A DNA stretch of 64,000 bases from Micromussa lordhowensis (GCA_964020085.1 OZ026601.1:29584318-29648317); one strand, 5' to 3'; positions 17,945 through 29,122 are shown, counted from the stretch's first letter. Numbers and translations are program-made. The notes: generated by a model not told the origin, from the sequence alone.

Positions 17945-20900
17945 CTATATCGAGGCGTAAGAGTCTCCTTTCATTTTCATGCACAGACTTTTGCAACAAG
18001 CAGCTAGACTTTGAAATGTAAAGGCACAGCCATCCTGTGAAAGCAAAGGAAATGAGAAAATTACTCTTTCAGTTTTAATAGTTCACTCTCCCAGCTGATT
18101 AACATACATTTTCTTTAATAGTAAGACAATACTCTATATCACCAGGTAAATGGTCTTTTCAGTAACTATGGTCACAAACTAGATTGGTTCAATTGCTTGG
18201 TTACAAATAAGCTGGCGTGATGTACAGTCAACTCTTGTTATTGTTAACAATCTCGGGACCGTCAATTAGTGTCCGTGATAGCAAGAATCCGGAATAGCGG
18301 GGTGTGATAAAAATGAGTCAATTTTGGGCTTTTAAGTTTCCTGTACTGCTATACTCCTTTTATATTTCCAGTTTCTTTTAATTTGTAACGCACATCGTAA
18401 CTCTCATCTAAACACTCCTATTGACCAATTAGAGCGCGCCTAATGGCTCAATTATTTTATCATATTCTGTAGGTTACAATACTGCACAAAATAGTAAACA
18501 TTACGCGACTGCAGAACAATATGTGCCCAGTGTCCGTGGTGACAAGAGAAGACGAAAAGAAATTAGTTTGGGACTGCAATGTGTCCACAATCACGTTATA
18601 GCGCGGGTTGTTTCCATACATTTTCTTTTTGTAGTCTTGGCCGGGGATGTAGCTTGTCCATAATAGGGGTGTCCGTAGCCCGGGGGTGGGGGTGGGGCTG
18701 GGACTCCCAGGACGGGACGGGGCTGCTCGTCGGAATTTCGAAAAGAACCAGTATGAGGTATCAAGATGCTGCTTCGAGGGCGCGGCTTGAATTTTTTTTA
18801 CCTATCCATTCTAAAACAGCACATTATCCCCTGTCGTATTTATTTTCGTTTCAATGCCTTACAAGGTATCACAAAAGCTCCTGCCGTAGACCTTCTGAGG
18901 CTGAAGATCTTAAGAGATACCAAAACCGCTTTTTTAACCCCTAAAAGATACGATGAACACCCCCTTCCTTTATGTATAGGAATCCCCCGGGGTCTGCAGT
19001 TGCGGGGTGTCACTAAGGCAAGAGTTGACTGTACACTAGCTTTCTATTTAAATAGACAGGGAAGGAAGAATAAGAAGCAGTGTCCCATTTGACTTACCTT
19101 GATCAAGAATGGAAAATCTGCCCAGAAAGAATAATTTGGAAACATTTCAGGCACGCTCTGTACACCCTTACCGTATCTTTTATACAATAAACCGGCAATC
19201 AGATAAACAAGAAGAAGTGTAAAGAACCTGCAAGAAAAGAAAAACAAAGAAAGCAAAATAACTTTAAAAAAAAAACAAGACAAAAACAACAACAAAAAAA
19301 CAAACAAAACAAAACAAAACAAAACACAAACGAGACAGAATATTTCAATATCAATTGCTGTGTAACGTCAAACATTTTGCACACAAGTCTCTCTTCATCG
19401 GATAAGGCTGACAACTAGAAGGGAAATGAAAACATTTAGCAATGACAAGTTTTTCGCCTGCCATAAGCAAGCCTTGGTAGTTTCGAAAATGGAAAACTAC
19501 AGTGAACATCTCTTTTCTATCGGCGTGGACTTTCAACTCCAAAAGTCAAAATAGAAAACAACAACAACAATAAAAATGGACAATGGACAGGGACTCAGTT
19601 GTCAATGCCAAAGCTTTCTTGACCTTTTTCATTGTGTTATACAACAACTGGTTCATGTTTAACGTGCGCTTATCGAGTTATGGACGAACGCATAGAGTTT
19701 AGGGACCGTTCATTTTTTATGGGGTAGGGGGGGCTGGTGGGATTTGGTAAATAGTCTCTGTAGCATATGATGGCCCCCCCTCTTAACCGGATATTTTTTC
19801 CCTGGCCCCCCCTCATAAACCTAAATTTTTTTGATGACCCCCCCCCCCAAAAAAAAAAGAAGTCAAAAGCAAAGCAAAAAGAATGATCAAGTAAAGTTTG
19901 CCTTATAAGTTAAACACAAAAACTGCAGTTTCAAAAAAGTTCTTTCTGAATCACCGTTTTCACCTATGGGATATGTCCTTTGTGTACGTGGCTATTTTTA
20001 ACCCAACAAGTGCCCTAACTAGGGGGGTTCGGGTGTATTCTCCCCCGAGAAAATTTAGAATTTCAGAACTTCAGAAATGCTATTTTACGCCATTCTAGCA
20101 AACATTTTGTAACATTTGTAGATTCATTTACTGTAATTTAAATTGAAAATAGTAGAAATAATTTTTAAATATTTACATGTGCACTGGCCATGGTAATCTG
20201 TCTTTTCCACTGATAAACAAGGTACTGTTTGTTGTTGGGAGTGAACATTCTCAAGTAGTTTTGAATTGATATTGTTCCATCCATTACAAACTAGGGGGTC
20301 CAGGGGGCATGCTCCCCTGGGAAATTTTAGATTTTTAGAACCTCAGAAATGCAATTTTAGGGCATTTTGGTAGAAAATTTTGCAGCATCATAGATGCTGT
20401 TATTACAACATTTTAGGGTAATTTTTTGAGTGACCCCCCCTCACAGACAATATTTTTTTGGCTGGCCCCCCCTTTAAGGCCAGTTTTTTTTTCATGGCCC
20501 CCCCCTCAATCCCACCAGCCCCCCCTATCTCATAAAAACTGAACGGTCCCTTAAGGGGCACGAAAGAAGCATATCCGACTGTTCAGCTTGAGACTAGCCC
20601 ACAAGAAGCTACGCTTCTCTACAGCGTGCTTTCCAAACTCTTGGGTATCTCCATACCAACATAGACGCAAGCTACATGTACGTCTCACGTGCAGTATAAC
20701 TGATACGTACACTATCAGCAGGACACTGCCCACGCTAAGATTACCAGACTCGGAGCAGCCTTCATCGCACACACATAGAGAACGAAACGTTGTCTTCTGC
20801 AAATCGATGGAAACAGAACTCGAGTAAGCTATAGACAGACAGACAGACAGACAGAACTTTATTTTACCAGGGTAGCCCAATTAGCTGCAAGGCTGGTATC

Positions 20901-23900
20901 CTTAGGGGCCCTGGGTTCAATAAGACTTACATATACACATTTCGTATTAAAAGAGATTTCTTAAAACATAAAACTATAAAAGTTAGAGATAACAAGTTAA
21001 ACCGACGTTTCGGAGTAGACATCACTCCATTATCAAGGTAAAAAATGTTCTATGATGCTAAAATTACAGTATTAAAAGCGATTGATGCTAAGAATTAACA
21101 TAATAAGCACGTGCGAAATTGGCTATAAAAATACTTTAGCACGAATGGAATCCGTTTGCACATTGAGGCTTGGCTTATATACACATTTACAATAAAATTA
21201 CAAGGTTAAGTAAAATTTGCTAAAATTACAGGAGGGAAAAAAAAGGAAAACAAAATCAGATAAAATGTCCCTAAGAACTTAAGCCTCTTTGATTTCGCTT
21301 GTCCACTCGGACATAACCAAAGGTCTTGTGTTCCAGCTTAGAATGGTATATCTTAACAACAGTAATATACCTAGTTCTCCACAAAACTCACGAACATCTT
21401 GTTTCATTCCCACCGACAGAATTTGCAGTTGTTCAATAAATTATGCAAAAAGGGTTGTTGGTACTGTAGGCTGATGAATTCCTTTCTCATTCCCTAATAA
21501 AATTTCTAAGCAACTAAGACAATGTGCTAGCCTACACCACTCCCTTGCTTTGACACATTTTGGTCCCTCCCCCCACATATTATACTAGTAAACTTGTAAT
21601 ACTATTCAGGTCTATTGTTAGGCATTATAGCATTATTTCATGGTGAACGAGACCCATGGAAGACACATGTACAAAATGTGAACCTACAAGCATTGCTGTA
21701 ACACCACTTACATACTTCGACTCTGTTCCACTAACTTTCACCTCAGTAAATGCATCAGGTTTCCCAGGATTTTGGGTTTTGTCGCAAATCAACGTAATTG
21801 TTGCTGTTCTATATATAAAAAAAAACAAAAGCCATATTTAAGATTGCAGCAGACCCTTACTGCAGTCCACTTTAGTACATACATGTATGAACAATAGCAA
21901 CCACTTCAAGTTTAGGGTAGACATTTCAATTAATTTCTTGTGTTTTTGTCCACCCTGACTTGCACCCGATGACAATGGTTGATGGAATGTGAGAGGGGTC
22001 ATCTATCGTAAGTTGTAAATGTCACTGACTTTTTGTGTGTAACTCACAATGCCACTGCCACTGCCACAGCCACCAAAACCTTCCATGGAGAGGGCATGGA
22101 AATTTCCTGGAACCACATAATTTCACAGCCATGCAGGCACCTTGTTATTTAAGGTGTGGGAGATGCAGCAGCATTGTGGGTGGTATGTTGTACTACTGGT
22201 CTGGATTTCATTCCAGCTGGCCAGTGAAATGTTTGTCTTGTTCTTGTGCATTAGACTCAGTCTTTACTCTCATGATGTCTCTTGCTCCACTCAGGAGTAT
22301 TGTCTTTACAATTGGATACCAAAATGTTAGGTACGTTAAGTCTGCATATGAGCCAAGTGGCCCATCAGGCCGGAGCTTATCCCAGTTTCTGTAGCATAAA
22401 GTGACTAGGAATATTTCCACTCCCCACTGCATGGGATGCCATCCCAGGGTTACCCCCAGCATTAAATTCGCCAGTACCCGTTTGTACACCTGGGTGAAGA
22501 GAGGAACTGTGAGAGTAAAGTGTCTTGCCCCAAGAACGCAATGCAATGTACATGGCCAGGGCTGGAACCCAGACCGTTCGATCTGGAGTCAAGCGCACTA
22601 ATGATGAGGCCACTGCACCTCCACACAGCCTCACAGGGCAACAGGAAAACCTGACAAATAATGGGGAAGAAGACGACTGCTTTACAAACTGCTTAGGTGG
22701 GGGGCGGGGAGGGGGGGGAGGGGGGGGGAGGGACAGGGTACCTGCAATGGCTCAGCATCTCATCTCATCAGCATAATTAACTGTTAGTATCTCCTAGGCA
22801 ACATCAAAGAGCCATGTGGCTCCTCCTGTCCTTAGGATTGCAAAGGGTGTCAGTTTTTGCTTCTGAGTGCCAAAAGTAATTCACACTTGCTCTGGTTTTG
22901 GATAACTGGGCTTTGTGATTGGTTTCTAAAACAGGCAACACTCTCTTAGCCAATCAGAAGTAAAGCCAAAACCAATCGTTACTCCCTCACACATTTCCCC
23001 GCACTTCACACCAGCTACATGTACATGTATTTACTTTGAGTGTTGATTGCTCCACTGGATTGTCTGTGCTTTTTGTGGTTGACCAGAGGGATCACTTTGG
23101 TTTTGGATAAAATTTACTACAGCACACATACATGTAATTGAAAACCACTCTTACTGTATCTACCAGTAGTTATAAATCTGCATTAACGTTTATTACGTAC
23201 TGTAAAACACAGCAATTTCTATCCAGTGGTGGGCTACAGTTGATGTTCACAATAAGAATTATTCTGGACTTTCACTGTACCTGGTGTGTTCATTAGTAGA
23301 TGTGACTGGCTTGTAGGTCAAAGTAATAGAACCATCAGTTTCCTCATTGAAGCTACTTGCTTCTTTTGCAACTGGATAAGTTAGGCCACTATCTTTTTGG
23401 CACACCTATTGAATGCAAACCAAAAGAAATAAAAAAGAAATACCATGGGTGAGAAAACAATAGAAAGTGCAAATGATTTTAATTTACTTCATACATGTAA
23501 TTCATCACCAAGAAGACAATGAAGGACCTTATCAGACCAGGAAAAAAATAAAGGGGAAACTAGATTTATGCCAGCTAGGAGGGATGATGCAGAGTCCATT
23601 TACAACTAATGTTAAAAACCTAAACAAGACAACAACGCTATGTTTCCTAAAATGGGATGACCATGAAGGTAGTTTAACAAATTGACGTCAGTTTTTCATG
23701 TGTCTGTCCTGTTATTGATCATAAATTTCGTCATCACATTACTTTGACAATGTGATGACGAAATTCATTGTCAATAACAGAACAGACTCATTAAAAACTG
23801 ACATCAATTTTTTTTACGATCATAATAAATGGTCGAATTGTCAGCTCTCGCTCGCTGACGCGTCGCATGAATTTCAAATTCATGTGTCTGTCCGCATATT

Positions 23901-26900
23901 GATGATTAAAATTAGCCAATGAGCACGCGATAATTTCTGCTGCAGTTATCATAAAATTGAATTTTTCCCTCTTTTCTGCTGGCACAAATACCTAATGGCA
24001 ACAGACAAATGAGCAATAGAATAGCCCTTTTCATGGTTAATTATTCTCATTCGCATTACAATGTAATCTAATGTGGATGCCAGGCAATTTAAGGCTAAAA
24101 ATACAAAATAGCCCAAATGCCCCGAATGCTAGATTATTTTGTAATGCAAATGAGAAAAGTTAATAGTGAAAAGGGTTATTGTCAAGTCACATTCTCAACT
24201 GACATAATGATATAAGAACATTTTAATTTATGTTTTTTGTCCAGTGGCATTTCTAATTTCAAGGTCGTCTGAGGGACAGTTCCAATCAAAATGAAGACAT
24301 TATCATCATGCTATCCCCTTAATTAATTTGGTTTCTTTTGAATTTGGTGTCCTCTCAGTTAGGACCATCCCCCATCCCCCTCCATGCCCCTACTCACTCC
24401 CACTCATAATGTGATGTAACCTTCATTACAAACTTGTACATTTAGCTAAGGAGGCGCTGTGGTCTTATGGTGAGTCTCCCTACCCACATGTATTTAACAA
24501 TTATCCTGCGAAATCACGCGGAATATCATCTGATACTTAGCCGACGAGGCCATATGCCGAGTCGGGTAAAATCAGACGATATTCCGCGAGATTGAGCAGG
24601 ATAATTGTTTTATTATTCAACAAATTGATAACAAAACAGCCTAAATCCTTGTAAATCTCTCTGTCAACATTTTCTCACATCACTTTTTCTTCCCACGTAC
24701 GAAGCTACGTATACCGCCGGATATCTGTTACCTACGGATGACAGATATCGAGAGCATCATGACCATATTTGGATAGTGTTAAAATTTGTTGAATAATAAA
24801 AATGGATACCGGCGAACTTAGTACTAGGGGGTACCCTGTGATGGACTAGCATCCGACCTGGACAGCAGGTAGTAGAAATACTCCTACAGTAGTCACTTCA
24901 TGCAACAGAAACCGGGATAAGCTCCAGCCTGATGGGCTACTTGGCTCCAGTATCAGAATTTACCTTCACCTACCTTACATTTATCTATTAAACAGTTAAA
25001 TTTAACTATTGTTCCGGGGTCCATTAAGGTTTTTAACCAAGGAGGTAATTGCAAAGTTTTCACAGGCACGAAAAAATGTTTTAAACTTAACTTCTGTAAT
25101 TACAAATTATTGTCTTGCAATCAATGGGAAAATGACCAAGTTGGCCAACTAATTCTCACAGTTAGTGAATTTCTAAGGTGCCTACGGGCCATTAATTGCC
25201 CTTTGGTGTGATAACAAATAGTTCAACATTAATGTTTACAGTATGCATAAAACAACAAAGAGAGTCACTAGGGATTTAATTGTTTTTCATGTTTTTTATA
25301 AAAGTAACTAAATCACTTTAGGTATGTAACTTTCAAAGTGTTTAGCACTGCTGTACTAATTGGAGACACTGAAATAGGTAAACAAATATTGTAAATTGAA
25401 CAGAAACTTGTTAAAGATGATTTCCAGTCCATACTGCGCAGTCTCAGTACCCACATGTCTGTAAACATTATAAGTTCCCACATACATACGAACCACATAC
25501 TTCGGCTTTAAGACCTTTCAAATTCTTTTTCCAACAGCTTCATTGATTTTTACCGCTTCGAAGTTCTTTCATCAAGTGATAATTGAGAAAGAACGAAGCA
25601 TAAAGCTTGGATCACATCGCATCCATAATAGCAGCTGGTTGGAAACTTTGAATTCACTTCATGTAAGTATTTGCCAAAAGTTTACATTTTGTGATGCCTT
25701 ACGTCAAGCAAAACAAAAAATGCAAACAAACTTTTGAGAGTGCGCAGTACAGACTGGTAATCATCTTTAAAGTTCCCAACTGTGCCTAACTAGTGGGCTA
25801 TTTACAAAGCAAAGAGGAGTGGAATTTGGGACCATCAAACACAAATCCATCTAGTGGCAGGGAGGTTGAGGTTGTGAATCTGGGACCTTCACATTCCAGA
25901 TCCAGCACCCTAAAAAGATAAAAGGTTAAGTCTGCATACAAGCCAAGTGGCCGATCAAGTCAGAGTTTATCCCGGTTTGTGTACTAGCATGAAACGACTG
26001 GGAGTATTTCAACTCCTGCCTGGATGGGATGCTAGTCCATCACACTGGGTTGGACACCTGGGTGGAGAGAGGTGCTGTGACAGTGAAGTGTCTTTACCAT
26101 GAACACAATGCAATGTCTTTGGCCAGGGCTCAAACCCAGACCACTCGACCAGAGATGAGTGCACTAACCAGGAGACCACCGCACATCCCACACTAACCAC
26201 TAGGCCAGTTATCGTTTACATGGGCCACCTGCACCTGTTATATGCAGCTAAACTGTTTGCAAACATTACTCACCAAACATTACTCACCAAAACATTGTCA
26301 CATTTACCATCAGAAAATTTTGTGCAAGGATTCCAGCTTAATTCATAAGTATGGCCTGGACTACTTCCCTTTATGTCTGGAAATCTTGGAGAATAACAAG
26401 GCAATACCATCATAAAGAAAGTTTCAATGACAGTTAATTTGACCTAAAATTCTTCCCAGCACAGTTGTTCAACACTTGAAGGATCTTCGATGAGGACTTA
26501 ATTACATCAAGAGTAACATCTTTAGAGTTACCAACGCCCCTCGTATGGACTGAAATCGTAGGCTTATAGTATACTACATCCCTAGAATGTCAAAGCGAAA
26601 GAGTGAGCTTCAAATAATGTGTAAGCTTAAGTTTATGATCTTTTTTAGTTTCATATACAGATAGATCTATATTTATTTCTAAAATATTCCTTCAATATTG
26701 CAAAAGAACTGCCACTGTCGCTTCACACTTCTGAACAACAACTCTTAATTTTCAAACAACAGTCTTGATAAGCTTATCACTTCAACACGTACATCGAACA
26801 AAGTCAACACATTTTAATTACTCACTTGGGGCCCGAAGCACTGTCTATTGGCTTCAAGCTCATAGTTTTGCCATTGCTCTTTCGACACTCGCAGTCGTTT

Positions 26901-26995
26901 ATCTTCGTACAACTAGCAGCAGTGGTTTCTCCAATTGCTACTAAATGTACAAACAGGAACAAATATAAATGGAGAAAACGCTCGCTACCTGACAT
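17945..26995 (-). CDS. M6PR: M6PR-like receptor (cation-dependent mannose-6-phosphate receptor family), complete, 7 exons
   Basis: Type I membrane receptor of the family that carries mannose-6-phosphate-tagged hydrolases from the Golgi to endosomes. Exons read from the sequence: 26826-26995, 26288-26384, 23281-23405, 21712-21808, 20711-20796, 19098-19227, 17945-18034. All have GT/AG borders and compatible phases, giving 264 residues (family about 277). The start is the ATG at 26995, because it opens a signal peptide (about residues 1-26); an upstream in-frame ATG at 27121 lacks one. The MRH fold shows Q92, R131, E153 and Y163. The R-to-E (22) and E-to-Y (10) spacings equal those of the mammalian receptor's binding residues (R111, E133, Y143). 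One helix spans about 186-207. The tail contains FPNYSFWADFPFLIKDG, matching the FPH..FW.DL..LV.DGC segment of the mammalian tail, and ends in YASI, a YxxPhi-type sorting signal; the mammalian acidic-dileucine end is absent. Family assignment is firm; ligand and orthology are inferred. Confidence 0.9.
18225..19031. mobile_element. pogo/Tc1-like MITE, 807 bp, TA target duplication
   Basis: Perfect 13-bp terminal inverted repeats CAGTCAACTCTTG (18225-18237 and 19019-19031), flanked by TA on both sides. The interior repeats the GTCCGT motif and has no transposase. TA duplication with a CAGT start is typical of pogo-like non-autonomous elements. It lies in the last intron of the complete M6PR-like gene, ending 67 bp from exon 6. 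Confidence 0.8.
19702..20550. mobile_element. Harbinger-like MITE, 849 bp, TTA target duplication
   Basis: The terminal inverted repeats are about 43 bp, beginning GGGACCGTTCA, with about 40 matches between ends (19702-19744 and 20508-20550). They are flanked by TTA on both sides (19699-19701, 20551-20553). The 3-bp TTA duplication and GG start suit PIF/Harbinger. The interior has C-rich blocks and no coding. It lies in intron 5 of the complete M6PR-like gene, 161 bp from exon 5. Confidence 0.8.
20833..20855 (+). repeat. (AGAC)n microsatellite
   Basis: About six AGAC units, close to the end of the Penelope 3' remnant. Confidence 0.85.
20878..21180 (-). mobile_element. Penelope-like element, 3' remnant
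   Basis: Reading the minus strand, the last codons of a Penelope-like endonuclease are present (KPSLNVQTDSIRAKVFL then stop at 21123-21125), close to the C-terminus of the element at 8883-10427. The 3' tail follows, with the conserved hairpin and GAAACGTCGG at 21002-21038. The 5' part is lost, as expected for 5' truncation. It lies in intron 4 of the complete M6PR-like gene. Confidence 0.75.
22331..22623 (-). mobile_element. tRNA-derived SINE
   Basis: Same family as the copy at 15263. The minus-strand head carries GTGGCCTCATCATTAGTGCG and GGGTTCCAGCCCTGG as A- and B-box relics. It ends at GGCTCATATGCAGAC. It lies in intron 3 of the complete M6PR-like gene. Confidence 0.75.
22696..22733 (+). 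repeat. G-rich tract with quadruplex potential
   Basis: Several runs of four or more G separated by C or A, on the non-template strand of an M6PR-like intron. Confidence 0.6.
23679..23810. mobile_element. Foldback MITE, 132 bp
   Basis: AAATTGACGTCAGTTTTTCA at the left pairs with the complement ending at 23810. The inner arms TTTCGTCATCACA and TGTGATGACGAAA are perfect. In intron 2 of the complete M6PR-like gene. Confidence 0.65.
24446..24965 (+). mobile_element. tRNA-derived SINE on the plus strand, interrupted by a foldback element
   Basis: The SINE head is at 24446-24485 (GGCGCTGTGGTCTTATGGTG). The body resumes at about 24805 (GGATACCGGCGAACTTAG) and ends near 24965 with GGGCTACTTGGCTCC. 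The gap is a foldback insertion. Confidence 0.65.
24486..24804. mobile_element. Foldback insertion nested in a SINE
   Basis: Two nested inverted repeats: AACAATTATCCTG..CGCGGAATAT (24497 on) with its complement ending at 24609, and TATTATTCAACAAAT (24611 on) with ATTTGTTGAATAATA (ending about 24799). No coding is present. Confidence 0.6.
25925..26187 (-). mobile_element. tRNA-derived SINE, internally shortened
   Basis: Same family, with head relics GGTTAGTGCACTCATC and GGGTTTGAGCCCTGG. A segment around the ACCCCCAGCATTAA body motif is missing. It lies in intron 2 of the complete M6PR-like gene. Confidence 0.7.
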
Positions 26996-27303
26996 TTTGC
27001 AGAGTGAAACAGGAAACGGGCCTACAAAGACCGTGATAGCCTGGGACGAATGTGTGGGGATTGGGGAGAGGAGCGGATAGTTACAGTCCACTAGCATAAG
27101 CCGTCTTTTAGCATTACCCAACTAGTGGACTAATGCAAATCCTGCATTTTAATTGGCTACGCTACTCGAGGACTATTAGCAATAGTCATCGAGCGCCATC
27201 GAACGTGACGCTTTCTTTCGTTTTAGTCCCAAAAAAATCTTTTTTCAACTTTAATACATTTGCTATGATTGCCATTTCTGTCCGACTAGTTGGGTGATAC
27301 TAA

Positions 27304-27408
27304 AACAATTAGACCCTTTGCCCTCAAGGGCCACGGGTCAATAGCCCATTCGGCTTCGCCTCATGGGTTATTGACCCGTAGCCCGAAAGGGCTACGGGTC
27401 TAATTGTT
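27304..27408. mobile_element. Foldback MITE, 105 bp
   Basis: AACAATTAGACCC..GGGTCAATAGCCCAT pairs with ATGGGTTATTGACCC..GGGTCTAATTGTT, loop around CGGCTTCGCC. It lies upstream of the start of the complete M6PR-like gene. Confidence 0.65.
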
Positions 27409-28270
27409 ACTAATTGGGTCTAATTGTTATAGTCGTCATACGCAGTTAGATGTTGATAATCAGCGCCTTTGGTTAGAAATTCTCCTAAAAAAGGTGCAAA
27501 TTATCGGCATCTTATTGAGTCTGCGTATGTCGGCTTATGCTTAAGCTTATGCACTCGTGTCAACCAGCCTTAAAGAATACGCGAGTTTTGCCTGCGTGGA
27601 GCGCCAGTCTCCAATTTGGAAAAATGGCGGGAATTTCGTCGATCGTGCTTTCCCAATTTTTCCGGTAAACAGCAACATTTTCACGTCACTAATGGAAAGC
27701 TGGTGTATTGCTTTCGTGGAATTCAAAAGTTTTTGGACAAAATTGTCCTAAAGAAGGTTTCCGAACCCTTTATTTCCCCGCGGTACACAAGGAGTTTATT
27801 TCGGTGCGAAGACACCTTTTTCCACAAATCCACTTTACGTATTGCATCCATATAAGCAAACCACTGAATATACAAGCAAGAGAGCCTCTCAACAGGCAGG
27901 GGGAGCCTGGTTTCCTTAACAGTGAAATGCCGAAAAAAATTCATGCTTGCCCAAGTATACAATGATATATCAACCGAACGACATCCTCGCGTACCTTATG
28001 ACCCGTCCGCCGTTGACTCTGCCGTTGTTTCCACCATTTCAGCCTGCATTATTACCTGAGCCAGCAAGTAGGGCTAAGGAATGCACAGAACGTTTTTCGC
28101 TCTCAAGGCCGGGGAAAGAAGGGTGTCGGCGGATAAACCCTCGAAATGGCCATCAGTACCCACTCAGCTGTGTCTAAATGTTTGTTTTAAGAGCATCAAA
28201 TGTCAAAGGGGCAACTAACAGATCGATAGTTCCGCAACATAAACACTCTATTGTCTTTATTGTTCACTAC
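27409..28270. other. No gene supported
   Basis: Overlapping open frames of 60-85 codons in several frames at 27557-28177, none with a recognisable domain. An ATGGCGGGA context is present at 27625 but the frame stops after about 14 codons. It directly borders the tandem array. Confidence 0.4.
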
Positions 28271-28627
28271 TTAAGGCGGGGGTACACATGAAAGCCGTAT
28301 TTTGGCTGGGTAGTATGTTTTTTATGCAAATATCTCGTTGACGTTTCAAGCAATCAAGAATCTCTTTGCTCATTTCACATATCTATGTTTTGGGTTGTTT
28401 TGTAAATTTTTTGGTGATTTTTAGGTATATTTGGAGAGAAATAGTTTTTCTTAAAGGATTAGTAAAATTGATGGAAATAGGAAATTTTGAAGATTTGGTG
28501 TTGTTTTAAAATTAGAGTTTGAAATTAAAAATTGGTTGGTGGTGTTCCATAACCCTTTTTTTTCCCTTTCAACCTCTCTTTAAACTTACCAAAATTTCAC
28601 TTAAATTCACGTGTACCCCCGCCTTAA
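28271..28627. mobile_element. First MITE of the array, with 61-bp internal deletion
   Basis: TIR element bounded by TTAA (28271-28274 and 28624-28627). The ends read GGCGGGGGTACACATGAA inward from the left and the same, with one mismatch, from the right. Compared with every other copy it lacks 61 bp holding an internal hairpin (CAGTTGCC..GGCAACTG). The deletion ends share TGGT. TTAA sites with TIRs suggest a piggyBac-type mobiliser; no transposase is present. Confidence 0.85.
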
Positions 28628-29122
28628 AGGCGGACAATTTCGAATATTCTTGACGTTTAAATCAAGTTTTTAATGCCAGATATATTTATCTGATATGGAT
28701 ACAGGTTAAAACGCGTGTTTTAAACATGTTTATTAAAAGGGAAAAAACGAAAAATAATTCAAGCAAAATGCTCCTCGTTCTCTGCTCCCCCCTACCCCCC
28801 TCATGGGGGTAGGGTTAACGGGAGCAGAGTCTCTGCAGAGTCCCACCCTCACCGGTCCACCCGCACGAGGAGCCTCCAACATCTCTTCGATGCAACTAAC
28901 TTTAAGTAGGAGGTGAAAAGCTCTTTGCCTCCCTTTTGGGAGGCATTTCTTAGACTCGCACGAGGCATAGCCTCGTTTTGGCGCTAAGCTTGTTTTCATC
29001 CTATAACGCCATGCAATTGCTGTTTTCATTTGTTATCTTGACATACGTGTTAAACTTGTGATTTTCTTCACACCTATTAGCTTGACGGTAGCTACAGCTT
29101 GAATGACCTTAAAAACTTCCTC
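28628..29122. repeat. Representative 495-bp array spacer with clustered hairpins, function unknown
   Basis: Unrecognised sequence between MITEs, present 37 times. It has a near-perfect palindrome TTAAAACGCGTGTTTTAA and an outer stem (28770-28778 with 28865-28873) enclosing a CTCTGCTCCC/GGGAGCAGAG hairpin whose inner stem is CCTACCCCC/GGGGGTAGG. Two further hairpins follow, GCCTCCC-TTTT-GGGAGGC and CGAGGC-ATA-GCCTCG. The two halves share a diverged CCTCGTGCG core. I see no snRNA, 5S rRNA, tRNA, SRP, histone or rRNA signature. It may be a fragment of another transposon or a structured RNA; neither is shown. Confidence 0.8.

Noticed and set aside
22401..22776. Frames within the SINE and G-rich tract
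   Set aside because: They translate SINE sequence and a poly-G run, so are not coding.
27557..27965. Cluster of overlapping plus-strand frames before the array
   Set aside because: Three frames are open at once over a short stretch, with no domain; it could be an old transposon piece but nothing identifies it.
28800..28820. Telomere-like TAGGGTTA in the spacer
   Set aside because: A single 8-mer inside a G/C-rich hairpin; too short for telomeric repeats or a convincing telomerase RNA template.
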